From Prostheceraeus crozeri (Eukaryota; Platyhelminthes; Polycladida; Euryleptidae): a stretch of DNA of 64,000 nt. The stretch is from contig CAJQUW010008928.1 in NCBI GenBank assembly GCA_907163375.1, forward strand, positions 372,001 to 436,000, read 5' to 3'. Of this stretch, positions 51,540 to 63,958 are shown piece after piece (positions within the stretch are counted from its first letter, which is position 1; every line of letters begins with the position of its first letter). The notes under the pieces were generated by a model. The model was not told where the DNA came from, ran no database searches, and was given only the letters and a program-made list of their open reading frames with translations. Both the position numbers and the translations under genes were made by a program.

Positions 51540-52955
51540 AAAATTGGGTCGTGGACATGCATTGTCATAACAGATCCTCCTATCTCCATGACAGTGATCG
51601 ATCGTCGGAGTCCTCCCAGTGGCGGTAGCGAAAACAGCGCACCTCCATCCTCTCCGGTCTCTCGTATCTTGTCCACGCTTGGTGGAGCCCATCCATTCCG
51701 TTATGTCGTCAGATATTACCTCCTTGGTCGTCCGCGTCGCCACTTTCCTGGATGATATCCACAGATCACGTCCTTAGCAAGACCACCTCCTCTGCAAGCG
51801 TGCCCGAAATAGGAGAGTTTCTTGCGCTTTACCAGTCCCAACAATTCACGATGTGCTCCGATCTCTCTGAGGACACTTTCGTTCGTGCGCCTGTCACTCC
51901 AACTGATACGTAACTGTCTCCTATACGTCCACATTTCGGCTGCTTCGATTTTTCTTCGATGGACTTCCGTGAGTGACCATGCTTCAGATCCATAAGTCAA
52001 GATAGGCCATATCAAAGGTCTTACAATGTTCAGCTTTACATTCTTACGAATACCACGATTTTTCCAGGTCGGCGTTAGGTCTTGGACGCGCTTCTTTGCC
52101 ATGGCGATGCGGGTTCGCATGTCAATAATACAGTTGCCATTGTCGGTCTTAATGGAGCCTAACTACTTGAACTGTCGTACGCGTTCTATTTCTTCACCAT
52201 TTACCATCATTCTTGTGAATTCTGTTCTCCCAATGACATCCATTTTGTCTTCTTTACATAAAGATTCAGGCATCAGGCTTTTCCGGCATCTTCCACTCTT
52301 TTCAAGGGTTCCGTTGGTTATTTGTCCTTATTGATCAGGATGACCGCATCATCTGCATATCTCAGATCTGATATTAGACGACCACCAGTCGCTATACCGT
52401 ACTCCTCCAAGTCCGGATCCCTCATCACCTGCTCCGTATAGAATGTGAACAGACGAGGAGAAATGACACAGCCTTAGCGTGTTCCTTTCCCAATCTCAAG
52501 CGACTGACTCTTTTCTCCATCCCATCGGATTACAACGCGATGGCCCGTGTACAGGCCTTGAGGCATAGAGATAAGATGTTCAGAGAAACCCATGCCTTTC
52601 ATAATATCAAACAACTGCTTGTAGCTTGGACTGTTAAATGCTTTGGTCTAGTCTATGAAGATCATGGACGTTTGTTCATTCGTGGCTGTTATCTTTTCGA
52701 TCATGACCTTCATCATAACCAACAAGTCCGGGCATCCTTTCCCGCGGCCATCCTTTTCCTTGTCGATAGGCCAATCTCATCTTCCTGCTTGCGCGATAAA
52801 TTTTCAGAAGAATCAGAAGCAACACTTTGCTAGCATGACTTATAAGAGCAATCGTTCTATAGCTTAGCGCAATCGAATCTCGATCCTGTCTTTAAAGGTG
52901 TAAAAAGCTCTTGCCTTCTCCAATCTTCAGGCCACTCGCACGTTTTCCAGACCAT
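51540..52955 (-). mobile_element. APE-type LINE remnant (RT C-terminal half)
   Basis: The minus strand encodes, in several frames, a second LINE reverse transcriptase. From 52650: QSKLQAVV-like, YERHGFSEHLISMPQGLYTG, GCVISPRLFTFYTEQVM (motif B), RYADDAVILINKD (motif C). The long frame 52120-51716 follows (IWPILTYGSEAWSLTEVHRR, RRQLRISWSDRRTNESVLRE, SYFGHACRGGGLAKDVICGY), then WMGSTKRGQDTRDRRGW to about 51585. At least four frame breaks and several stops. RTE/L2-like affiliation is likely but not certain. It is cut at 52955 next to the Harbinger element. Confidence 0.8.
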
Positions 52956-53308
52956 GGTGATCAGGGGCTATGATCAATGACTTCTGCTAAATCAGACCTT
53001 CTGATAGCTTAATAGAAATCTTTATCAGAAGGCTTAAACAGCATGAAAATTTTGCTGAGCAATGAAGTGCTGCTAGACCTTCTGCTTGTTAAAGTTTCTT
53101 ATCAGACCCTGCTTGTTAACAGACCCTGTTAAGAAAACTTCATGACGCGTATGATGTGCGTGACACGTCACTCGGTGTCAGACAGATCATGTGACTCACC
53201 TTGACTTGGTTTTTGTCGAATAAGATTGTGGAACAGTCGTCAGGTGACATCCAATTTGCTTGCGTTTGCAAATCCGATCAGTCACAAGATACAGTCAGTA
53301 CAAGAATC

Positions 53309-53874
53309 ATGGACAAAAGTGCAGCTAAAAGGAAACGTGCGCCTGCTTAGAGTAAAGAAGAGAGGGAAACTTTGGTGAAGGAGGTGACGAAAAGAATCAA
53401 GATTATAGACTCACAGCAAAGTAATGAGGTAACAATGAAAGGAAAAAATGCAGCTTACTCAGCGATAACAGATGCCGTAAATCCCAATGGAACTTACATG
53501 AGAAGTGTGAAAGCAGTAAAGGAGAAATGGCAATCAGAAAAAAGCCGTGTGAAGGGAATGCAATCAGAATATGAAAAGAGATTGAAAAAGGGAGCTAAGG
53601 GAACGGGAGGAGGTCCTCCAGTCGTAATCGAAGCTCCTGAGTACGATGACCTTGATTGTGAAATTTTAAGGTTGATTCCACGCAAAACGAGCTCTTCACG
53701 CAAAACGCTTATATTATGAACGAATGCTTATTCAAGTCTCCTGTGATCCAGTCAAACCAGGCACTTCACATTTCCCTCAACCAGCTTATTATGAGTCCCA
53801 ATCAATTAATTCCTATCCATCTGTACCTCAATCTTCCTATGAGCCTCAAGCTCAAAGTTCGTTTCAGGAGTTGT
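53309..53874 (+). pseudogene. Harbinger MYB/SANT-like DNA-binding protein
   Basis: Starts MDKSAAKRKRAPA, then KEERETLVKEVTKRIKIID, KNAAYSAITDAVNPNGTYMR and AVKEKWQSEKSRVKGMQ, a trihelix MYB/SANT-like domain as in the second Harbinger gene (which carries the transposase to the nucleus and ends). The tail is GGGPPVVIEAPEYDDLD, followed after a frame change near 53700 by a Pro/Tyr/Gln/Ser-rich region ending QSSFQEL. A TAG at 53348-53350 interrupts the start. The frame change could alternatively be an unrecognised intron boundary. Confidence 0.75.
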
Positions 53875-54226
53875 GACATTTTATGAGCATTATGAAATTT
53901 ACGAGTTTGTGTTTACGTAATATTATGCAATTCAACAAAATACATTGCTGTTGTGCATACGACGTTTTTCCATATAGAGGTCCATGACCTTCAGTTAGGC
54001 AGGTGGGCTTATATTCAAGCAAAAAAATACAAGACCCAGTTTTTAATCCAGTTCCTCCTCCCTCCAACTCTCTCCATATCAATAGTATATGTGTAGAATA
54101 ATTGTTTTTGTGCTAAAAAAAGCAAACATAAAGCATAAAAGCAAAACCGGTATACAGGTTATTGGTACCGGTATACCGGTGACCGGTTCTAACTCTGGAA
54201 AACATCACAATTTTATCGAATAAACT

Positions 54227-54433
54227 TTATTGAAAATAACATCGCACCACCATTTCACGCCTCGCACTCCCTGTAAACTGTAGCTCGGGAGAAATACTCT
54301 TAGAATGTTTTGGTTCTAAATCCACTCTAATAACGTCAAGGAAGTCATTGAAATCATCCTTGGTGAAGCGATATCGTTCAAAAAAATCACAATCTCTCAA
54401 CATGGATTTTACCATTTGCTAAGCAAACAGAAG
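54227..54433 (-). pseudogene. Harbinger transposase N-terminal fragment
   Basis: FFERYRFTKDDFNDFLDVIR, then VDLEPKHSKSISPELQFTGSARREM, is the helical N-terminal region of Harbinger transposases (F-R-x-x-x-x-x-F-x-x-L-x-x-x-x-x-x-L ... PE-x-x-x). The frame ends CYFQ and a stop. The DDE nuclease domain that should follow toward lower coordinates is deleted. Confidence 0.7.
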
Positions 54434-54576
54434 CTTGATAGCAAAGTATTGATCACCTCAGTTATCAGCATGATAACAGCGGTTAGATAAATGGAAGCTA
54501 TTGCTCAGTGATCCTCATTAACAGCGGTTGTGAAATAAGCAGAAGCATTAACAGAAGTCATTGATCATAGCCCCAG

Positions 54577-54687
54577 ACGGATCGACGGATTGTCATAACA
54601 GAGGTACCAAATCATGGTGGCTTGCAGTGGTTGACAATGGATATATCCAATATCATGCAACGAAGGTGCACTTTCAGATATCTATGG
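54577..54687. repeat. Right part of a split MITE
   Basis: Continues the family seen at 46676 and 51488 (GTGGTTGACAATGG). It ends CGAAGGTGCACTTTCAGATATCTATGG, a 27-bp string that recurs exactly at 45510-45536. The MITE was thus opened by the LINE remnant and the Harbinger insertion. Confidence 0.5.
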
Positions 54688-57600
54688 TTTAGTGGAACGC
54701 TTACTTTACCAATAGGGCGAAGTGATTTAGTAGACCGACTTCATAGAGTCCACTAATAAATCGAGACGATGTCGCACGCGCAATTGGACGTAACGTTTAT
54801 TGTCTAATGTCCGGTACACAGAATTAGATAACTTGCTCGTTCAGTCTTTGTTGCCTGGATGGGGAGAGTCATATATCACATACTATTGGAAATGGCACAC
54901 ACTCAAACAATAGGCTGTCAACTGGCTTTTGAACACCAGTAGTGGCGTGCGTGCTGTATAGGTTTGACCCGTGAAGAACGAGTTTTGTCCCCTCAGGATT
55001 GACAGTTCTATTTCAAAGTGCAGCAGTAGAAAAAATTTTGCGTCATTGACGCTTTAAGTGCATTTTTGCCGGCATCAAACTCCTCCTCTTTACCAAATCA
55101 ACTGCAGCATTATCGCTTCAAATGCAAATCGAAACAATGAAAGTAATGAAAACGTAGCCTTTTCCTTATTCTTTTAACCTGTAGTGCTACAGGCATTCAA
55201 ATTGCTCATCAAGATTAACTGACAATGTGTGCACATCAAAAACCTGTGTGATTCTTCTTTCTTCCGAACGACTGATCTTTTCCGAAAGACATCATGATTG
55301 TCGAATATGCTGCATTTTCAACTTGTTAAATGGGCCTGAGGGAATGAAATCGGATTGATAACTGATAAGTTGTGGTTGAATTCATGTAATAGGTCCTACA
55401 GAGTGGGCGCAGCATGTCTTTGTCAGTTGCGCTCGTTAAGATAATGATTGAGCTGAGAAGATACTGAAGTGAATGACGGATGTGAATCCTCGGACTAAAC
55501 AGATTAAAGCGTTGGACTGAGCTGATTTACAACTAATTATCATTTTATCTATCAATCGATTATTAATTTTCTGCTCTTCTGTGTCTATAAACCTGCAAAA
55601 CAGATGGATGTAAGTTGTTACATTCAATTACAGCTATTCGTTTTCGTCAATACTCCAATGAATGAAGTCCATATCAGTATTTTATGAAGTATATCGATCA
55701 CGAGATCCATCGACAAATGTGTAATGACTCCTATCCATGGAAGAATTCTTGCCAAGACTTCTTGACCCCTATCAGGAAGATAGAATGTACTTATTCAAAC
55801 CCTTACATGTTAGTTGCTATTCGACTCTTATACGTTTTCCTTCAGTGCTGCGTTATTTAAAAAAAATGAAAACTACAATGAATTCCTTAGTTCGTGATTC
55901 TGTTCAAACGGTAAGAAGCTTGTGAGCTATTCATTCTGATCTCATCAAGCTTCTTGTAAACTTAAGCAGGGGAATTATGATTACGGTATATATATTAATT
56001 ATATTTTTCACATTTTACTGCTTGGTGTTCTTCAGAGAAAACGGTCACTGATAACCTGGTAGTCAATTGATGATCTGGGATAGAGCAAGAACAGGTTCAG
56101 TTAAAAGAATCTCGCGGTTGACTATGCTTTTTAGGTGGTCAGTGACCTTCATGACATTCAGTGAGGTGGTGGAATCGTCAGGTGAACCAATTTTCGTGAA
56201 CCAACCTTCTTTAGTCATGATCGGAAGGACCAACATTTTCGAGAAAACTAGTGTGCAATGATCCGAATTTTTCAAATCTGAAAGAATAGTGGCAATCGAA
56301 GCATTATGATGGAATTTAGAGCAATCCGCATATAAAGCACGACTTTTTTCCTATCTCTGTAAGGTATTAGGAATTCTTTTTTGCCCTATTACTGAATTCC
56401 AGTGTGTGCCATCGTTTTGAATTACTCTGCACTTCTAGGAAACTGAAAAGTTAAACAATCTAATTCATGTGGTCTGGTCACTTTGTGAGCCCGTGTATAT
56501 GCGCCTTTAGGACACTTTCAGATTAGTCATTATGCCCTATAGTTATAGAGATTGAGAGTTGTGATTACTTAAGCACCACAGATTCATGTGCATTCATGAT
56601 TCAGATTACACCACTCATTCATGTAAAAAGTGACTTCTTTTGTGTGATTGCATAAAATGCAGCATGATATTGCCATGCACATGGCAGGCAAACTTTTGTA
56701 ATCTATGTGTTATTCTTGAATATCATATTCTCATTATTCGTTATTTAATCAGGAAGGATAAACTTTTTCAGTTGAGTTAGCTGTTTGGATTAGATTTTCT
56801 GTTTCAATTAGTTTCTGTTAATGTGGTAGCGTCATGCTAATTGATGTAATTACGACTAAGATGACATGTGCATTACAACCAATTACACTGCCTTGCTCAC
56901 TACACACAGAAAACTATATCATGCTGTTAGTCTAATTCGAAAATTAGTTTTACGCTCAAGCGCATTGTTATCATTGAATATATTTGATTTCAGCAGTTTG
57001 ATTGCAAAATTTGATGCGACACAAAGTAGCTTTTTTGTAAGAGCTGAACTCAGTTCCAGTCTAATTTGAAAATAAGTTTTTTTTCATAAATTTGCTCAAT
57101 CTAATTACCTGACTGAGTGCAAAAAGTTTGATGATCGAAACTGACAGCTTTGTTTCAATTTGCGATCAGTCTCAGAAGTTTGATGTTGTAGTGATTCAGG
57201 TCATGAAATAAAATTTATCACTCACAAAAAACAGCATACATGCATGTTGCACTTGTCATCAGCTTCATCGACAATTACACAATATTACATCATGAGTACG
57301 TAATGGCTTTTCAAACCACACTGTAAATTGTAGACGATGAAAACCAACTGATTTGGACAACGAAAGCGAAATAAAAGACGACAATAACAAAATGCTGCAT
57401 CGAGCTTTGACAGTCTATAGTTTACAGTATACAGTATAGGCACAGTGGCGGCGCCACAGTTTCCATACAGTTGTAGATGTTGCGTTAGTCCGCTCTGATA
57501 AAAGGTTATTCAATCTCAATCTCGCTAAGTAGATGCATAAAATTCTGCGATTATATTTGATGTTGTAGGACCTCCCATGCTCCACGGGTGTGAAGATTTT

Positions 57601-58825
57601 GTATTAACTCACAGACTCAGAGTAACCATAATAAACCCGTATGTCATCTGCACTTTCCAAACAATAAAATGGAAAGTGGTAAACTTTGCTGAAGGTCACG
57701 GAATTCCCTTACTGTCGCGTCATGCTCTCAAGTTGCTAATGCATGTTTGAGACTGCTTGAATTTGAAATTAAGTAATATACACACTTTTCCGATAAGACG
57801 ATGTGATGCATACACATCGGTAATACTCGTACAATTGCATAATTTTGTTTCAATCAACTTTGGTCTTACCTATACTCATGTTTGTTATTTAGCGTGCCAT
57901 GCATGAGTTGCAATTGTACATGTATACATATGCATACTAAATGCTGTGCATGTACTAATATTATTTGAACATTTTAATTCAGCTTCTATTTCTCTAATTT
58001 GCACGTCTGTAATATAAAAATGTATTTGTCCTACGCCGTGATTTGTCCATAATATGCGTGCATGCATTAACATTTACATCCTAGGCAATTATCAAATTCC
58101 ATCCCTTCATAGATTTCCTTTAAACGAAATTATATTTCATTCTATTTTATATTCAATCAGTTTCATACTACTTCAATATTAAAATCTCAAGTACCGAATA
58201 GCAATGTGTGCAAACACAGGAATTTACCATTTTAAAAAATTGATCAAATGTTTTCTTGACTTCAGGAATATAGTCTGCTAGAAAAGCTGAATTTTTATGT
58301 AAAACTGCATGTTGACATTTTTGTGAGTCGACACTGCCTACTATACACATGATCTATGGCGTAGAGATAATTGATTAATCCTTATAGACTTTCCGTGATA
58401 ATGTGTCAAATCCCAAATTGTTTTATGTCATACGTGCAATTTTTATTTTCTTGTCTTGACAGTCTGGAGGAAAGCGAAGGCCATGTCATAAGTGAAAAGA
58501 CCTCGAGATCCTTGTTTGATTGATGTAGTTGTGAAATTTGCATCGGATCCAAGGGAAGCGAGCTCATGGCCAAAACTGTCAATTACAGATATTTAATGAC
58601 AGTAATAAATTCTGCTGGGTAATAACATAATAACAGTTTCCATTTGTTCTAATTTGAGTAAGTTACCAATATTGCTTTGCTATCTGAGCAACATTTCATT
58701 CTACCTATTTCTATTTTTGTAATGAGAATCAACATACACGTACATTTAGAATTTAAGCTTTGATAGAATAGTCATCAAAAATAAGTAAAAAAAATATTAC
58801 TTTCAAGTCTGACGATTTTGCAGCA
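54688..58825. other. Host intergenic, nothing recognised
   Basis: More than 4 kb of AT-rich DNA. Frames do not exceed about 70 codons and none resembles a known family. No tRNA or rRNA seen. Confidence 0.45.
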
Positions 58826-60165
58826 AGTCTGACGATGCATGCCCAATTTTGCAGCATCTCCGTGCCAAAGATTTTTCAGCTTTATTTGGTTTAAAACGGA
58901 GTATTATTGCTTGTATAAATATCTCTCCGTAAGGACAATGTTGTAGCCGAAAATTACAATTCAATTTGGCGAGGGTTCATGAATTTGGAAGCACACTTTT
59001 GAATAATGATAAAATATAATCCAATTCTCTCGGTCGAGGAAAGCAAGCAATATAGAGCAGAAAAGTACAGTATGAAAAAATTAAATAGCTCAGGAAATAC
59101 CAATGTCTCAATAATGAAATAATATAGGATCGACAACAAGTTATCAGAAGAAAATTACATATGGTATACACATACATCTACGGTACACACATGTACCCTA
59201 AAAATAAGAATATGCCAATGAAATGTATAGACGAATATGAAGCAAGAATTCGTAGTTATCTGTGCGAGATCTTACTATAGGATGCACGCTAAATATTTAG
59301 TAACAGAATACAGATCGAAAAGAAAATACTGAAAATGGCAAAAGCATTCAGCTAAATGTCACATGATATTTTAAGTAAAGATACCATGATTGCCACAATT
59401 CGGATTTGATGCTGTTGCTTGCGGCACTGCTTAACAAAATATTTTTTTCATTTTTTGTATTTACGATGATTATTTTTTTCTTCAAGCAATATGTAGATAG
59501 AAGGATCACATAGGACCGTTCCAATACTTGCACTATGGTATCCCGTTTTGGCGAAAAATCTTGTCACATTGCTTCAACTCAGTGTAACCAAACTTGGGCC
59601 AGGTTTGTGCGCACTTAGCCCTGCTTTCAGTATTGGCACACAACTGATGTGTTCCAGTTTTGCAGCATCTTAATTCTAAAATTCAGTTATAATTAGTTAG
59701 AAAGGCAATATTGTGTTTACAAAGTTCTCTCCACAAGGACAATTTTACATATAGAAAGGCAGTTTAGTTTGATAGGGCTTATGAGCACAAAAATACAATT
59801 GCGGAAAATGATAGGATAAAATCGCTTTCTCTCAGTCGTGGAAAATAAGTAAGTATAATGATAAAAAATCAACAAAAGTTAAGTGCAAAAATACACTGCA
59901 TAGCATTTAAAAATTGAAAAAATATGCATACACATCTTATACAAATGATAGATGTTCTATGAATAAATATTTATAGCTAGAATCCGTTACTGTATGTACG
60001 TACATGCTTAAAAGCAATCACGAAGTAAGCAATGAATAGAAGATTTGAAAGAGAAAAGTGGCAAAAGCATTCACCAAAGTGTCACGAATAGATTAAAAAA
60101 CGATATTCCATCATTGCCACAATGTGGGTTTTACGCCGCTGATCGTGGCAGAGCCTAATATGGTA
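58826..60165. repeat. Old tandem duplication, units of ~600 and ~500 bp
   Basis: Unit 1 (about 58845-59440) and unit 2 (about 59665-60160) share in order GCAGCATCT, CTCTCC-(GT/AC)-AAGGACAAT, GATAAAAT...CTCTC-G-TCG, GGCAAAAGCATTCA and CATTGCCACAAT, separated by diverged sequence. Unit 2 is shorter through deletions. Noncoding. Possibly an old repeat family rather than a segmental duplication. Confidence 0.55.
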
Positions 60166-61464
60166 TTCTAAAATTCGTAGTTGAACAGCGACAGTTTTTT
60201 TGTAGAGTGCAGGCCTGCATAACAGGCCCTTATAACAGGAGCGACTGCAAAGGTCCTCTCTCCTATCCTCTGATAGGTTTCCCGGTCACGATTGAAAAGT
60301 GTCTAGTCACCTTGCCTCAATCTTTTTCAGCACGTAGTCGTTATAGAGGGAATCATTGGTCAGCTTAGCGTGCTTGCATTCATTGACTGTTAGGTTTCAC
60401 ATGCTCACAGGAAATGCTAAAAGAGTGTGGAGCCTCACAAAATAACTCTTTTAGAAATGTCAAGCAACATCGCCTGTTGTGTATTTTTTAAATAATGCAA
60501 CAACTACTTATGAGACTTACTATCATTTTTAAACCCTCTATATTCATCATCCAATACTTAATGAGTAATATGTAATTCACAGAAGCATTTTTGAAGCATT
60601 TAAATGGAAAATATGGTTTATTTGTTCAACATTTATATTTATTTTAAATTTATATTGACATTTACATACTAAGAAATAACAAGAAATCACACTATTTATA
60701 AGAAATTAAGCTCTGGTATATTAGAAGTAGGAAAAGCAAATACATGCACTATCGACATTTGAGGAGTGAGCATGCACCACAAGACCAGAGAATGAATTTC
60801 ATCTGTCAGAAGAAGTTTACAATTCAGAATTTCTCTATACTTCTTAATTCTAATTATTAACTTTAAAATTCAAATTATTTGAAAATGTCTCGATTGATAG
60901 TCACAGTGTAATAGTGTTATCATTTCGTGGCTTTACAACCGCTAGAACACCTGGGAATGCGAATAGTTTGAATGTGAAACTTTTTAATTGAAATTTAAGA
61001 AAATGTATTTCCCCATGCTACTTACAAAATTCAAAAATTAAATTTTCTCGAAAATAGCTGTATGAATTTTTTTAATATTTGCACTTTTTAACTACCCCAA
61101 CTTAATATGTTATAAAAATGTAAACAGTTTTTCCGGAGAATTTTTTCGGGGATAATCGAATGAAGACCCACCGTGGGGGATGTATTAAAAATAGTCACAA
61201 TCGTCAACTACGGAAGACTTTCCTTCTTGAATGCTTGAACGAATGAAGTAGAGGACATCCAGTCTTTCGTCTGATAGGATGCTAAACTTGCTACAAAAAT
61301 AACCAGCATAGACATAGTGGAAGTCTCTCTCTCCGTTTCCACTGAAATAGAAGGAATGTTGAGAATGCAATCGTAATTACATTACATAAGTTGATGAAGA
61401 AATTTTACTTGGTATGATTGCACTATCACTACAGTTACCTTCCGCAGAATTTTTCGGCAACGAT
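60166..61464. other. Host intergenic, nothing recognised
   Basis: AT-rich. No gene, RNA or repeat seen up to the border of the second Polinton. Confidence 0.45.
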
Positions 61465-62880
61465 AGTAGTAAGAAAACGGCGAACACCAGATAGCGCAAG
61501 ATGGCCGCCATCGCTGACGTCCCCCCCTCTGGAACGGCAGAGTGTCGTGGTCGGCCGCCGTGGTGCTTCGGGTCTGAGTCCCCCCCCCCTCTGGAACGAT
61601 AGAGTGTCGGTCGTGGTGGACTTGGGCGACCGCCAGGATTAGTCTTGAGGCTATAGTGTGTGATGTTTTTCGTGCAATCTGCTGAATGTTGGGTTGTAAA
61701 ATGGGTTGTTTCGAGTGGAAGGAGTGGTCGGATGAGAAAACGGAGGTCGGATTCGTATTCAGCGTGAAATTCTGCATCGGTATGGTGAGTTTCAAGGCAA
61801 TCGGTGAGAAAAAATTTTCAACATTTTTCGAAAAACGACAGAGTTAGAATTTGGGACGTTTTGGTGTGTAGCGTCAAAACGAAGCATCGGATGAGAAAAC
61901 GGAGGTCAGATTCGGATTCAGCGTGAAATTCTGCATCGCTATGGTGAGTTTCAAGTCAATCGGAGAGAAAAAATTTTCGGCTGACGTCCCCCCCCCTCTG
62001 GACAGCTTGCTTCGATTTTGGCTTCCAGTGGACGGATTTTGTCGTGCGATAGCTCGTTTGAAAGCTAAGAGTGAGACAAATTCAGTGAAAGAATCGGCTT
62101 GTTCCTATCTGTCTTCGTTCAAAAGTTAGAGCGGTTACAAGATTTTAGGTCGGAGCTCGCTCACCTGAAAAAATCCTAAGTGTCAGAGTGACTTTGTATG
62201 GGTAAAATTTTGAAAATTTTCCAAAGTGTGGAATTTCGACCTGCGACCGCCACCAAAACATTTTTCATCAAATTTTGAAATTTCACTGACGTCCCCCCCC
62301 CTCTGGACAGCTTGCTTCGATTTTGGCTTCCAGTGGACGGATTTTGTCGTGCGATAGCTCGTTTGAAAGCTAAGAGTGAGACAAATTCAGTGAAAGAATC
62401 GGCTTGTTCCTATCTGTCTTCGTTCAAAAGTTAGAGCGGTTACAAGATTTTAGGTCGGAGCTCGCTTACCTGAAAAAATCCTAAGTGTCAGAGTGACTTT
62501 GTATGGGTAAAATTTTGAAAATTTTCCAAAGTGTGGAATTTCGACCTGGGACCGTCACCAAAACATTTTTCATCAAATTTTGAAATTTCACTGACGCCCC
62601 CCCCCTCTGGACAGCTTGCTTCGATTTTGGCTTCCAGTGGACGGATTTTGTCGTGCGATAGCTCGTTTGAAAGCTAAGAGTGAGACAAATTCAGTGAAAG
62701 AATCGGCTTGTTCCTATCTGTCTTCGTTTAGATGTGAGACGCCATTTAAGATTTTGGGACATTGGCGAAAAACGACAGAGTTAGAATTTTGGACGTTTTG
62801 GGCTGTAGCACCAAAACGAAGGCTCGGATGGGTAAACGGAGGCCAGATTTGGAATCAGCTTGATGTTATTGTCCAATGAG
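61465..62880 (+). repeat. Terminal and subterminal repeats of the second Polinton
   Basis: It contains three copies of the GGACGGATTTTGTCGTGC...AAAGAATCGGCTTGTTCC unit (from about 62030, 62335 and 62640) and two copies of the CACCTGAAAAAATCCTAAG module (about 62162 and 62468), each bounded by CCCCCCCTCTGGACAGC. The number and order differ from the first copy. The terminal 40 bp also differ in sequence beyond the first nine bases. Confidence 0.85.
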
Positions 62881-62912
62881 GATCATCATCCAATGAGAAT
62901 CAAGCATTTCTT

Positions 62913-62920
62913 TATAAATA
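62913..62920 (+). promoter_or_regulatory. TATA box of the second Polinton left arm
   Basis: TATAAATA with two CCAAT boxes upstream, in the same layout as at 3051. Confidence 0.7.
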
Positions 62921-63022
62921 GCGAGCCTTCCACAGTGAGAATCATTCCATCGTTGAATCACACGAGTGACGGACGCACATTTTCTCTCTCTCTCTAGTTC
63001 CCTGTTCTATTATCCAACTAAA

Positions 63023-63798
63023 ATGGTAAGTCGCTACTTCCCTCCCTCTCCTCCCTTGAACGTAAACTTAATACAATCTTTTTTCATTTTCAGGCATCTA
63101 CTCCATCTGCTGCACTAGTAGGACAAAATGGCGGTCAAACGTTACAAGGTTCGCTACGGTCAGATCATCTACAACTGAGGCCAGTGGAAGAAACATCCAA
63201 GGTACATAATCCTACACCGCTACAGCGTAAATTTAAACAAGCCTTGCGTTATGATGATCATAGCGTAGTACTCCAAACGGGAATGCTCCCTTCCACGGAT
63301 GTCAAGATAATGCACAATCAGTATGGGGACTACATACTGATCCCCGTGAGTCCGTACATTCGCCACCAACTTGATATTATTGAGGAGTACGTGACATTAA
63401 ATATGGACATTCCTACTCCTCTTGCTCAAGAGTGGAAGGCGAGAGATGACAAGGATACTCCCTATAGAAAGATTTGGGATGGTAATCACATTTGCCTACC
63501 GGTATCACATTGGTGTACTTACTATAAGAAGGATGGAGATCATTCAATACCCATCAGATGTGATGAGCTCGGAGAAGGTACTTGGGATATCCTTTTCAAA
63601 GTGAATGGGCTATATTATGGTCGACACAAGGATAATAAAATAGCCTCTCTCTCCATGCATATGGAATCCATCCTATATATTCCGAAACCACCCAACGTGG
63701 ACGACATAATTGATCAAATCCTTAACAGCAGTGGTACGAAGCGCAAGTCGGAGAAGAATGCTACATCAAAACGCAAATCAAAGAAGGAGAATTACTAG
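63023..63798 (+). CDS. Left-arm basic-tailed protein, second copy
   Basis: Same gene as 3159-3933. ATG at 63023-63025, donor GTAAG at once, acceptor TTTTCAG ending at 63093, open frame to 63798. The 204-residue main frame differs from the first copy at only about nine residues by eye, most of them conservative or in the basic tail region. Conservation of both splice sites and the frame supports it as a genuine gene. Confidence 0.75.
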
Positions 63799-63832
63799 TC
63801 CTTTCCTAACTCTACCCTATGACAATTCGCTT

Positions 63833-63958
63833 ATGTGGTTTGAGTGTCGTAGACGTGGTCTTATTAGATACATTTTACTTCTTCGTTGCCATCATATCAT
63901 TTGTGTATTTTGTCGTGAAAAGCATCGATGTAATTCTTCATTTTGTAATATGTTATAG
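63833..63958 (+). CDS. RING-like microprotein, second copy
   Basis: Same frame as 3968-4093, identical except for one residue near the start (FEC preceded by W rather than C). It is followed by the same acceptor (CCGTTTTAG) at the window end that precedes the exonuclease-like gene in the first copy. Confidence 0.45.
   Translation: MWFECRRRGLIRYILLLRCHHIICVFCREKHRCNSSFCNML

Larger units (their letters stand above)
52965..54573. mobile_element. PIF/Harbinger transposon, internally deleted, with CAG target duplication
   Basis: The left end GGGCTATGATCAATGACTTCTG is a perfect 22-bp inverted repeat of the right end. The flanks are CAG at 52962-52964 and 54574-54576, the 3-bp CWG duplication typical of Harbinger. 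It carries the two diagnostic genes, a MYB/SANT-like protein (plus, 53309) and a transposase piece (minus, 54433), in convergent arrangement. The catalytic part of the transposase is absent, so it is not autonomous. Subterminal regions have several RGACCYTGCTTGTTA/TAACAGCGGTT repeats. Confidence 0.88.
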
